Shown here piece by piece: positions 37,430 through 46,415 of a stretch of DNA of 64,000 nucleotides. This DNA comes from Paramoeba atlantica (lineage: Eukaryota > Discosea): NCBI GenBank assembly GCA_977017575.1, contig CDRNVI010000012.1, forward strand, positions 930,001-994,000. The letters are read 5' to 3'. The position numbers and the translations under genes are program-made. Below the pieces are notes generated by a model. That model had not been told where the DNA came from. It did no database searches and was given only the letters and a program-made list of their open reading frames with translations. The first letter of the stretch is position 1; each line of letters opens with the position of its first letter.

Positions 37430-38183
37430 TACATAAGAAAAACATGTTCCCTAGGACTCCTTACAGCTTCCCACGCGAGGAAGTCGTCGTCGCTGCGGCA
37501 AAAAGTCAAAAGGCTCCGCCATCTTCTTTTTGCATTGTGCCTCCTCCTTCCTCTAAGGTCTTGCGTATCCCAAACCTGAAGTTGAAGAAAGCATATGTGG
37601 CGAATTGGGGTTTGCAAATCGCTTCCAAAGAAGGGGGTCCCGAGTGGTCGAAAAGGCGCGTTTTTTTTACCTAAAACTATCAATTTATGCTGCTGCCTTT
37701 GGTTCTTTACGAAAAAAAACTTTTTCAGGAAAATTTTTCGCCGGGCCAAATTTATTAATATAGGATAGCGAGGGAGTAGTATCTCCCTCAATACGTTTTA
37801 GGAGTCGATTTATCAATCACGCATCAATCGCGGTCTCAAAGGAAGAAAGCGCCAGAGAAGCTTTAACAAAGAGCGAAAGGCAATTTTAAGGAAGGTGCAC
37901 CTTAAATTGCTCCAAGAAATTAATGGTAAGCATGCAGTGACGAAGGTATTTATCTTTTCCGTTATGGAAACATACTGAATACGGTTAGTCATTTCGAAAC
38001 TTGTTTACGAATTAATATTTCATAATTTTTTATTTTAGGGCATCTTTATTTCACAATTTTTTACGACCACTCCATTTACAGCGCTTATGCACTCAAAACC
38101 ACATGATAGAAAGATTTGCGCCGCGAAGCGGCGCGCTTTTTTTTTTGAGGGTGGAAAAATTTTCACCCTCGATCTGAAACATA
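37430..38183. other. Repeat-derived DNA, possible transposase remnant
   Basis: No supported host gene. At about 37825-37975 one + frame reads GLKGRKRQRSFNKERKAILR, then NGKHAVTKV, which looks like a helix-turn-helix relic of a DNA transposase but is too short to classify. At 38118-38150 a perfect CGCCGCGAAGCGGCG dyad is followed by a T-run, also present at 13081-13110. Confidence 0.35.
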
Positions 38184-38248
38184 CTACCCCCCCCACTTAT
38201 ACTGCCGTTTGGTCGAAAACCGCGGCACTATAAGTGGGGGGGGCACAG
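38184..38248. mobile_element. Minimal C-tract palindrome, copy 4
   Basis: 65 bp, TA-flanked (38182-38183, 38249-38250). Two ends, C-run plus CACTTATACTGCCG and its near complement, separated by about 14 bp. Essentially two element ends with almost no interior. Confidence 0.65.
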
Positions 38249-38283
38249 TAATGATTCTTGAGAACATTTTAATTATTTGTGTA

Positions 38284-38343
38284 TCCCCACTCATAGTGCC
38301 GCTTGGCCAAAACCCGCGGCCCTATGAGTGGAGGAGGACGCAA
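38284..38343. mobile_element. Minimal C-tract palindrome, copy 5
   Basis: 60 bp, TA-flanked (38282-38283, 38344-38345). CCCCACTCATAGTGCCGC faces GCGGCCCTATGAGTGGAGG. It is a diverged relative of copy 4, about 75 bp upstream of the next gene's ATG. Confidence 0.55.
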
Positions 38344-38416
38344 TAACTATCGATTTCCTTTTTTTCATCATTTTTCTACTATCAACTATTTTTCTACTAT
38401 ATCCCGCATACTAGAT

Positions 38417-39100
38417 ATGGTACTTTCTGTACGGACCGTATTGGTCCACTCCGCGGACAGCCCATCGGCGAGTACGTCAGTGATGAAGCCGGCTAAAGCA
38501 CGGGGCATTGCACTTCCTCAAGAGTATCAATTGGTTCGTATGTTCGAAAATGTCAAAGATCTCCCTTCTACATGGAATATAGACACCCCGGCCTGTGAGT
38601 GGGAAGGCATTTTATGTATAGAAAAACGTGCTAGTTTTTTTCATTTGACAGGAAATGTGCGGTTTCTTGATGGGCACCCCCAGTGGGAGTATCTTCCAAG
38701 CAGTGTGACATGCCTCCATCTCCCTGAAAACCGACTGTGCGGCGAGATCAATACAAGTTCATTACCAAATGCTTTGACAGAACTTAACGTGCGAAACAAT
38801 GTGAAACTATCCGGCGAAGTCAACCTTGGAACTTTGCCCTCCGCACTGACCCTCTTCCTGATTTCATGCAATTCCTTTTCTGGAGAACTAGACTTTGGAA
38901 ATTTGCCGGCGACCATCAAGCAGCTTTGGATGCAAAATAACAAGTTCAGCCATGCGATCGGGCTCCGCTCCCTCCCGGTTTCGCTTAGAGTGCTGTACTT
39001 GCATGATAATCCCGAGTTAGTGGGAGAAATAAATGTTACTCTTTTACCTGAGTTTTTAGCTTTAAAAACATGGACAAATACTCAAATTCGAGTTCTGTGA
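38417..39100 (+). CDS. Small leucine-rich-repeat protein, family member C
   Basis: 227 residues from the ATG at 38417, two bases after an AG that ends a long pyrimidine tract; an ATG at 38483 would match the paralogue at 23954 more closely. Helix ALPQEYQLVRMFENV, cap WNIDTPACEWEGILC, then about six repeats: LPSSVTCLHLPENRLCGEIN, LPNALTELNVRNNVKLSGEV, LPSALTLFLISCNSFSGEL, LPATIKQLWMQNN, LPVSLRVLYLHDNPELVGEI. It ends in a NTQIRVL tail like the NITMLH of member A. No membrane segment. Confidence 0.8.
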   Translation: MVLSVRTVLVHSADSPSASTSVMKPAKARGIALPQEYQLVRMFENVKDLPSTWNIDTPACEWEGILCIEKRASFFHLTGNVRFLDGHPQWEYLPSSVTCLHLPENRLCGEINTSSLPNALTELNVRNNVKLSGEVNLGTLPSALTLFLISCNSFSGELDFGNLPATIKQLWMQNNKFSHAIGLRSLPVSLRVLYLHDNPELVGEINVTLLPEFLALKTWTNTQIRVL

Positions 39101-39252
39101 AATAAGGGCTTTTACTCTCGTGTACGTGTTTCCTCTCACCATCATTAGATTCCTCTTAGTTTTAAGGAATGGAGACACTCTTGGGGCAATACTGTTTATT
39201 CGATGACATATTTTTCTAACCCACTGTCACAAAACTATTATTTATTGTAACA

Positions 39253-40242
39253 ATGAGCACAGCGCTAATTCCTTCAAAAAATTCTCTGGTGAGCCGTCAA
39301 GTCTCGGATACTGATCACAGAACTGCTTTCTGGAATGCTCATGGACAAGAAATCTCAGCAGTACGTTTCTCTCCCTCTGGGGGTTTGCTTGCTACCTCAG
39401 CATTGGAGAGTGACGTTCAGTTGTGGAGAGGGGCAGAGAAATATGAATCCGTGGCGCTGCTAAAAAGGCATCGGTTTCCCGTTCGTGATGTTGCCTGGTG
39501 TAGCGACTTGTTTCTATTTTCCGCGTCCTCCGATGGTTTTGTCAATCTCTGGGACATTGAAACGGAGCAATGCATTTGTGGATCCCAAACCGACTCACGA
39601 GCCATTATTAACTCCATCCACGTACTCCCATCAACTACGCTGGTACTGATGGCAAGTGATGATCGAACCGTGCAATGTTCTGACATTCGAATAAAAAATG
39701 GCACCGTACGGGTTTTTGAGAACAATATACCATGCACTACGGTGGTCAGCAGTTCGTGTGGGTCAAATCTTTATGTTGGTGACATTGCGGGGAGGATTCA
39801 TCGTTATGATTTTGCCTCCACAGATCGACTTGACACCACCCAGGCCCACAGTAGCGTCATCACATCACTGTCTTGTCAAAAAGAGCAACTGCTGAGCACT
39901 GCCTTGGAGGGGCAGAGTAAGGTGTGGGATATTCGCCCCTACGTGGAGGTGGGAAAAGAATTGCTATGGGAGACTCAGGGGCAAGAGTATCCTGGGGAAC
40001 AGATTCTTTACCGCAGCGCGTGGCTGGTAACTAAAAAGGATACGATACTAGTTCCCTCCGCGAAGTCACCATATGAGATCATATTGTGGAGTATGGAAGG
40101 ACACAGTGAGGCTCCGCACAGAGAAGTCATGTCAACGGCGCATACAAGCTTGATTACCGTGGTTGAAGCGCACCCAACCGAAACTGTTGTTGCATCGGCT
40201 ACCCTTGGGGGAACTGTGGAGTGTAGGCAACTCCCTGCTTAA
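39253..40242 (+). CDS. WD40 protein resembling U5 snRNP 40-kDa protein (SNRNP40)
   Basis: 329 residues forming about seven WD40 blades: HGQEISAVRFSPSGGLLATS with LWR, HRFPVRDVAWCSDLFLFSAS with VNLWD, a blade with LMASDDRTVQCSD, GDIAGRIHRYD, HSSVITSLSCQKEQLLSTA with KVWDIRPY, then a WSMEG blade. The VWDIRPY segment followed by a poorly matching blade with a SAWLVTKK strand parallels VWDVRPF and RCSWSPDG of SNRNP40, a scaffold bound to PRP8 in the U5 snRNP. WD40 fold is certain; the U5 assignment is from order of blades and could be another WD40 family. Confidence 0.6.
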   Translation: MSTALIPSKNSLVSRQVSDTDHRTAFWNAHGQEISAVRFSPSGGLLATSALESDVQLWRGAEKYESVALLKRHRFPVRDVAWCSDLFLFSASSDGFVNLWDIETEQCICGSQTDSRAIINSIHVLPSTTLVLMASDDRTVQCSDIRIKNGTVRVFENNIPCTTVVSSSCGSNLYVGDIAGRIHRYDFASTDRLDTTQAHSSVITSLSCQKEQLLSTALEGQSKVWDIRPYVEVGKELLWETQGQEYPGEQILYRSAWLVTKKDTILVPSAKSPYEIILWSMEGHSEAPHREVMSTAHTSLITVVEAHPTETVVASATLGGTVECRQLPA

Positions 40243-40649
40243 TGTTGGCAGTACCGTACGATTCATGCAAAGGCTCAATGAACAGATCACCGGACGCCTG
40301 ATAAAAAGCTTGAGTACTTCTACAACATCTACACATGCATGTATTATTCGCAGATTTCACTTCGAGCTACACAAGCTGCGCATTCTATTTTTTATTGAGA
40401 ATAGAGTGCTGCAGTAGTAGAGTGACCGAATCCTGAAATTTAACTGTATCTTGACCGATACCACCGTCATTGTCTACATTTCAACAAAAGGAGGGAGATG
40501 CTACACAGGGGTGTTAATAACTGAGGCCCACTAATTAAAGGCCGTTGTCCCGGCGGTTTAAAGGTAATGATTAAAGCAACAACTTTTTAGTTCGTTTAGT
40601 AGACTCTTTTTATGCCCTACTTACTTTCGTATTATCCAAAGCTACTAGC
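40243..40649. other. Non-coding stretch
   Basis: No repeat or gene recognised. A pyrimidine-rich segment (40597-40640) precedes the next ATG. Confidence 0.5.
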
Positions 40650-41276
40650 ATGATACTAAACGCAGCTGATATTCGAACTTCACGTGCTGGTAAAGTTAGA
40701 GGGCATTATTGTCCACCCGAAGTAAGGCTTTCTCAATTCATACGTTTGGTCGAAAATCCGCATCCATCTTGGAAAGCAGAAAATCCAATCAGTGAATGGG
40801 TCGAGGTGAAATCCACAGATTCAGGATTGGTCATATATTGGGGCGGCTTTGGTCTAAAAGGACAAGTGGAATGGAAACATCTGCCCGAGTCCGTGAACTC
40901 GCTTTACATTGGAAAAGGTATCCGGAAGGGCAAGTTAAGGCCTAATTTACTTAACGGATCAATTGAATTCTCGACACTACCGCGTGGGGTGGAAGAATTT
41001 TCTGTAGAGGGTCACATCAGAGGCGAGTTTTCGGGGACATTAGATTTTACACAGCTTCCCATTGCACTCCGAGGGCTTAACATTGAAAAAAACAGATTTT
41101 GCGGTAACGTCGATTTTACGATGCTTCCGGTTAATCTTGAGTACGCATGGCTCGCCAATAATTTTTTCTCCGGCCGTGTTGATTTTTCGAAGCTTCCCCC
41201 AAAATTACTTCTGCTAACTATGAACTCTGGTATTGTATATCATGGTCAGCTGCCAAAATTCGTTGAAATATACTGA
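40650..41276 (+). CDS. Small leucine-rich-repeat protein, family member D
   Basis: 208 residues. Helix PPEVRLSQFIRLVEN, cap WKAENPISEWVEVKSTDSG lacking the paired Cys seen in members A and C, then repeats LPESVNSLYIGKG, LPRGVEEFSVEGHIRGEFSG, LPIALRGLNIEKNRFCGNV, LPVNLEYAWLANNFFSGRV and LPPKLLLLTMNSG. The most divergent of the four members. Confidence 0.75.
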   Translation: MILNAADIRTSRAGKVRGHYCPPEVRLSQFIRLVENPHPSWKAENPISEWVEVKSTDSGLVIYWGGFGLKGQVEWKHLPESVNSLYIGKGIRKGKLRPNLLNGSIEFSTLPRGVEEFSVEGHIRGEFSGTLDFTQLPIALRGLNIEKNRFCGNVDFTMLPVNLEYAWLANNFFSGRVDFSKLPPKLLLLTMNSGIVYHGQLPKFVEIY

Positions 41277-41676
41277 GAAATACACAACGTGGTGTGATAT
41301 TCTTTTTGATACATTTTTATAAACATTTTTATAACTCGGTTATACAACAACAGTCATACTGTTATATTTTTTGGGAAGAAACGAAATATCGAAAATTAGG
41401 TCACAACAAGACCAATCTGTTGGTTTCTTGCTTTTTATTCTTCCTTCCCGGTAAGTGAATAGTGACTCTCTACTGTCTTCTAGGATCAAAAGAAGAGGTG
41501 ATCGAAAGAAAGATAACTGAAATAAATAGTCGTGGTGCAAATTGGCGATCGTAAAAGTGTTTATAAGAAAATTCTTTGTTGGACAAAAAGAATTTTTAGG
41601 TTGTTTTCCTCCCATTATTTTCAAGAATGATTTAGGGTAAAAAAATGCAAAGCTTGCAGTTTTATTTATTGATAAG
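41277..41676. other. Non-coding stretch
   Basis: AT-rich spacer; a long open - strand frame covers part of it but reads as hydrophobic, low-complexity protein typical of AT-rich chance frames. No gene supported. Confidence 0.45.
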
Positions 41677-43494
41677 ATGAAGAGAAAGCTGTTCAAGCCC
41701 CTTAAAAGAGGAAATGGTTCAGTCGCTACACCTCGTATTCAAACTATACCTACGGATGCAGTTGAATCCACATCCTTCGATAAACCGGATAATGGCATCC
41801 AAAAAACTATAAACGGTATACTGAATAAAATTACCGTTTCATCAGCATCAAATCTCATTAACCAAATTCTGGAACTTTATCAGCATAACGCATCGAACGT
41901 TGTGACCACTGCAGTAGCATCAAGTATAGTGAACAGCCTTGTATACAATACCGACGTTCGCTATCATAACTCTACAATTCTTCCACTGTGTTTAATTGTT
42001 AAAGCAATTCAAAATCGTGCTGGAAATTTACAGCTTATTCAGTTGCTCCGTGTTATCATGGAACCTTTGACCTTGTTTGTACGTGAACTCGCTGTTATTT
42101 CTGAACATAGCAGGCCTATTTCAACAGTATGTAGTAACGGAATCAGAAACCTTGTCCTTTTTCTGTCGCTTTTATACAATCTTAACGTTGTGTCCCAGTT
42201 GTTAGTAAGTGATCTGGCATTAATTTTGTCTGGCAGTAGTCTCCTTGTCGATTCCAATACACAGATCATCTCCAATCCTGGGCAATGCGATACACTCTTG
42301 ATATTGTTGCAGCATTGCGGGTCACTACTTCGGAGTGAGAACCCTGGTGTCGTGGAAAGAATATTTTCTTCAATTCAAAATTCTAGTAAAAAGAATTCTA
42401 CGTCTCAGAACACTGAGAGCTACGGAGCACATGTGAAAGAAGCCCTAGAACAGGATGAACAATCTCTTTCTCGTACACATCACGAGATTCTTTTGGGCTT
42501 TCTGCAAGAACTACGCTTTTATCGAAAGAGCAAGGCAAAAAGGAGGGAGGCTTCACTTTCTCCTGAGGAACTAAAACAAAGCCGACAAATCATGCGACAA
42601 ACGGTAGGAGAAAGCAGTGACCATGTGCTTACATTATCGTGGCAAGATTTATGGAACGAGAACCCGGTGCAGACTTTGATGACAACTCAATTTCTTGATG
42701 TTTCGGATCAGGATTCGAAAATACGAACGTCTTGTGCAACCGATCACTTGATTTTTTCTTCAGAGCGAAGTTTTCTAGAGGATTCAAAGAGTGATTCTAC
42801 GTGGTCCTGGTTGAGAGGAACTAACGCTAACACTCAGTTGCGAAGGGACTATTGGGGTCTATTTACACGAACTCCTCAACTTTCATACGACAACATTCTT
42901 TGTGCTGCTGTAGCACTTGACCCTAAAAGGAAGCACTGTGAAGACTTAGCGGCTATGATGGTGAAGTATCTGAGCTCGAACCTTTCTAAAGATCAGTTTA
43001 CGGAAACTAGTTCTACATTTCGTGTCTTCAACCACATGTGCTCAACTCGACGTAACTTTCGTTTTCACATGCAGAAGTATATTGAAGCATTCTGCAAAGC
43101 TTTAGATCCTGTGAAGGACAATGAACTTCCTTTATCGCTGATACTAAGAATGGCTCGATGTGCTGCCTGCTGCTCGCGTTGCTCACTAAATAATTCAAAA
43201 AGATTGCAACAGCGTATCCCGGAAAATTTTGGTGCACTGCACTCAGATTTGTGGAGCTATTGCATTCTCTTCTTTTCCATGGGAATGTTGTACTGCTCGA
43301 GTGATGAATCATCGGTAGAATGGATTTCCAGCGTGGCTCAACGTAAGTCTGTAAAAGATTTTATTCGCCAATATTTTCGAGACGCAGAGTATTACAGCAT
43401 ATTTTATCCGCTATTTCAAGCCGTACCTCACGCGGAGAAGATTTTAATGTCACGTTTTCGTGGTATTCTTTCACCGAGATTGGAATCATCTTAA
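41677..43494 (+). CDS. NOM1/Sgd1-like MIF4G-domain nucleolar protein
   Basis: 605 residues. The N-terminal half matches the MIF4G domain of NOM1/Sgd1 in order: INGILNKITVSSASNLINQI (family: GLLNRLSEANMxxI), ELYQHNASNVVTTAV, then NLVLFLSLLYNLNVVSQLLV (family: NLVxLxxxLYNFxVVxxxLV) and LLILLQHCGSLLRSENPGVV (family: LxxxGxxLRxDDP). The second half, with SWQDLW and a helical region to the C-terminus, would be the linker and MA3-like part. Known role: 18S rRNA processing with eIF4AIII-type helicases. Single exon. Confidence 0.65.
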   Translation: MKRKLFKPLKRGNGSVATPRIQTIPTDAVESTSFDKPDNGIQKTINGILNKITVSSASNLINQILELYQHNASNVVTTAVASSIVNSLVYNTDVRYHNSTILPLCLIVKAIQNRAGNLQLIQLLRVIMEPLTLFVRELAVISEHSRPISTVCSNGIRNLVLFLSLLYNLNVVSQLLVSDLALILSGSSLLVDSNTQIISNPGQCDTLLILLQHCGSLLRSENPGVVERIFSSIQNSSKKNSTSQNTESYGAHVKEALEQDEQSLSRTHHEILLGFLQELRFYRKSKAKRREASLSPEELKQSRQIMRQTVGESSDHVLTLSWQDLWNENPVQTLMTTQFLDVSDQDSKIRTSCATDHLIFSSERSFLEDSKSDSTWSWLRGTNANTQLRRDYWGLFTRTPQLSYDNILCAAVALDPKRKHCEDLAAMMVKYLSSNLSKDQFTETSSTFRVFNHMCSTRRNFRFHMQKYIEAFCKALDPVKDNELPLSLILRMARCAACCSRCSLNNSKRLQQRIPENFGALHSDLWSYCILFFSMGMLYCSSDESSVEWISSVAQRKSVKDFIRQYFRDAEYYSIFYPLFQAVPHAEKILMSRFRGILSPRLESS

Positions 43495-43737
43495 ATCGTA
43501 TCCGGGCTTCTACGTCATTATAGCTTACTACTACCCCGCTTAGGACATGTTACAGTTGTAATGAAACTGGGATAATTTAGAGGGCTGAAACCACCTTGGT
43601 TTGCCTGGGTTTGCCTGGGTTTGCTAATTTTCAATATTGTATTAGGTAACTCAGTTTCTTCCTTGGCGAAAAGCACAGTATATTATTTAATGCTCTTTTC
43701 GCACAATAACCTATTTTTCTTGGATTCACCCAAAAAA

Positions 43738-43908
43738 AATATTATTCATGATCTTTTGGCGGTTTTTCTTTTTTAGGCTCTTCGTTAAACGCGGTGGTTG
43801 TTTTCAACTTAGAAGTCACTCATGCTGCGCACTTCGCGTTGAAAACTACCTTCGCGTTTAACGAAGAGCCTAAAAAAGAAAAATCGCCAAAAGATCATGA
43901 ATAATATT
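43738..43908. repeat. Hairpin P2 with shared core
   Basis: 171-bp inverted repeat with arms of about 58 bp, nearly perfect (AATATTATTCATGATCTTTT, GGCG, then TTTTTCTTTTTTAGGCTCTT). The centre carries CTTCGTTAAACGCGGTGGTT and continues GTTTTCAACTTAGAAG. The centre is the same as in P1 but inverted relative to it. The outer arms differ from those of P1. Confidence 0.8.
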
Positions 43909-43939
43909 GCTGTGACCTTTTACAGCGGAAAAAAATCTA

Positions 43940-44001
43940 ACCCCCCCTCCTTATACTTCGTTACTGCTCAAAATGGGCGAAGTATAAATGGGAGGTTGCA
44001 G
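43940..44001. mobile_element. Minimal C-tract palindrome, copy 6
   Basis: 62 bp, TA-flanked (43938-43939, 44002-44003). ACCCCCCCTCCTTATACTTC-G faces CGAAGTATAAATGGGAGG then TTGCAG. Same organisation as copies 4 and 5 with a different inner word. Confidence 0.6.
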
Positions 44002-44003
44002 TA

Positions 44004-45017
44004 ATATTAAACGGGGGTACGACTTAATGTACCGGGTATCCTTTTATATACCGGGGAGGTGTATATATAATCGCTACCCAATATACCCCCCCTGGGCAAT
44101 GTGGAAAACAAGGGGGTGGGGTTATGAACGCTCAAAACAAATAGAGCGTTTATACCCCCCACCCCCTTGTTTTTCACGGTGCCATCATGTATTTCCCCTT
44201 TTAACCTCCTTGGTTACCGCAAAAAAACATTGGGGCTAATATGCCCCTACCCCCCGGCATTATGCCCCCATTACGGTGAGCGAATGTACCCCCCCTTAAT
44301 AAATATACATAGGGTACATTAGGAACATATAGGGTACTATAGGGAACATATAGGGTACATATAGGGTGCTATTTATATAGGGTACACTACCCCCCCTATA
44401 CATTAAGAGGGGGTGCTTTTTGGGTGAGAAAGGACCTTTTTTGTTCATGAGTACGTTGACTTTCAGCACATCCAACCCCGAAACCACGCCATTCGCTCCC
44501 TCGCAACCGCCCTCACCTCGCCCAGCCACCCCCACCCTCCCAAACACCCCCTCCCTCCTCCGACGACCCTCCCGAGCCAATTCTTTGTTACTGGGGGTCA
44601 GCCAAAAAAGGGTCAAATCCTTGTTACTGGGGGGGTCTAGTACTATGGGGGTCTAAGGTAGTCTCCGCACTCTCTCCCTACACACTTCCTGTACCCCCTG
44701 TACCCCCCACCTGGACCCGAGTTGCACCCCCTGGAACCCCCACCCGGATCCTCCAGCGAACTCCATAGCCGAAAAAACTCCAAGTATCATTGCCATTGGT
44801 TTCTCTTGGGACCTGACTGGGTTTGCATTTTACTGGTTTCAGCCCTCTTACACTGGTACCAGAGGATGTCAATCAGAACACGTGGAAATGTTCTCTCGAT
44901 GCGAGCCATAAATATTATAGCGATGTGAGTTGTATTGGCACTATGGGCAAAGGCACTATGGGCAAAGGCACTACGGGCAAAGGCACTATGGGCAAAGGCA
45001 CTATGGGCAAAGGCATT
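44004..45017. repeat. Repeat-rich non-coding block with two tandem arrays
   Basis: A palindrome at about 44110-44175 pairs AACAAGGGGGTGGGG and GAACGCTC with their complements. Five or so copies of an ATATAGGGTAC-like unit lie at 44308-44390. 44937-45011 is five tandem 15-bp units (GGCACTATGGGCAAA, one variant). No gene supported; open frames across the 15-bp array are simply its periodic translation. Confidence 0.6.
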
Positions 45018-45162
45018 CAAAATGCGGTCAAAAGGGCATATTTTTGTACCAATTTTTGTTTTCAATGAAATTTCTACCCGATGAGTCGAAAGAAATTCTT
45101 AAACTTACAGAAACATTTTATCTTTCCTCATTAATAATGTACAGAAATATTACAAATGCTTG

Positions 45163-46415
45163 GGTTAAATTAAAGCAAAATTCGCCTTTTCTTAAAAAAA
45201 AGTTTTTTTTTGCGGTTTTCAAAAATTTTGTGCAATGAAATCAACACTTTCCGATTCTAGTTTTCTACTTAAATACTTGGACAAGACTTATAAATGAATA
45301 TAATGACAATGATCTTGTAGATTCTGTAGGATGCGCAGCATTACATCGCCGCCATTGTACCGTAGGCTGCCGTTGCATTTTTCAGCATTGGCTTGCACAC
45401 GATCTGCCCGTTTATCCTTTTTCCTTCCTAATAGGTTTCCTTCTCGATTAAGTCTCTTCTTCGCCACCGAATTCGCGCACTCCACAGTGTTCGTGTGGAC
45501 ACCCTCTTCTGTTATCCATTCTCGGCGGTGGTTCACGCTATTCCACTTATAGCGTCCACCAAGGCGGATATTGTGACGCGACCCGTCGGTCCATGTTCGT
45601 GTCCTCCCCCCGCTCGCCAGATCTTCAATTCGAGGAAGTAACGTGCTCGCCTTACGATCAGGTACAACTTCCATGAACATTTCAGATAATTTGCTCGCTC
45701 GAGTAGTCACAGCAATTGTCTGTGCAACTTCTGTACCATCATCTCGCACCCGTCTTGCACCATGAGAACCTCGGTGACGTTTCCGTACAGAAAAATATGT
45801 CTCATCGCATTGCATTGAACCAACGCTGCCGCGATTCCTGATACGTCGGCGAACATGAGCTGTGGCCATCATGCCATCCATCCATTGCCTTAGAGACACA
45901 ATGGTCTGCTGACTAAGTTCTGTCTCCGCTGCCGAATCCGCATGTCGTCCACCACGAGCGTACAAAATTATGTACTTTAATGTTTGCTTTGCACTTCTTT
46001 GTGCCCTTCCAGGTACGAGAGGTCCTAAGGTGGCGTACATTCCTTTGCATTTTTTAGTACACCTCCATTTCCCGTCAGTTCTATAGTAGAGTCATAGTAT
46101 AGGGCGCCTTGTGTAGTCTTTTATAACATACAACCTTCTGAGCCACCAACTTATGGGTTCTTAACCACTCCCTGCATTTCGATTCGCTCCACACAGAAAC
46201 TTTGCTCAAAGTGAGATTTCCTCGGCAAGCGAAGCCGTTGCATCCTTTACAGGGCATGTGTTGGAGTTGAGGAGTCTGAATCTAAAAAATGAATCTGAAA
46301 AATAAAGGAAAAAGTGGAAATACGTGATACGATACAAAAAAAGATATAATTATTTTTAGTGGGGACGACTTTCCTTTTTTTTTTCAAAAAAGGCGAATTT
46401 TGCTTTAATTTCACC
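45163..46415 (-). mobile_element. Inner Merlin (IS1595/IS1016-like) DNA transposon
   Basis: 1,253 bp. Ends GGTTAAATTAAAGCAAAATT, CGCCTTTT (45163-) and the complement ending at 46415, about 40 bp with few mismatches. A perfect 8-bp duplication AATGCTTG flanks it (45155-45162, 46416-46423). The enclosed transposase is on the - strand. The whole element sits inside the outer Merlin-type element. Confidence 0.85.
45288..46257 (-). pseudogene. Merlin transposase (DDE_Tnp_IS1595 type), one frame break
   Basis: The main frame, 46040-45288, has the catalytic core: QCDETYFSVRK (first Asp), a WTDGSRHN block (second Asp), and HTNTVECANSVAKKR (third residue, Glu), in the order of IS1595/IS1016/Merlin transposases. 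In-frame codons before its first ATG add WRCTKKC, a zinc-ribbon half. The N-terminal part (MPCKGCNGFACRGN) lies in another frame at 46257-46081. So the coding region looks complete apart from a single shift near 46085-46110. Otherwise intact, hence probably a recent insertion. Confidence 0.8.

Noticed and set aside
41340-41696. 118-residue - strand frame before the NOM1-like gene
   Set aside because: Hydrophobic low-information protein typical of AT-rich chance frames, overlapping the start of a well-supported + strand gene.
44787-45068. Frames encoding periodic AFAHS or KGTMG repeats on either strand
   Set aside because: Direct translation of the 15-bp tandem array, multiple of three by chance.
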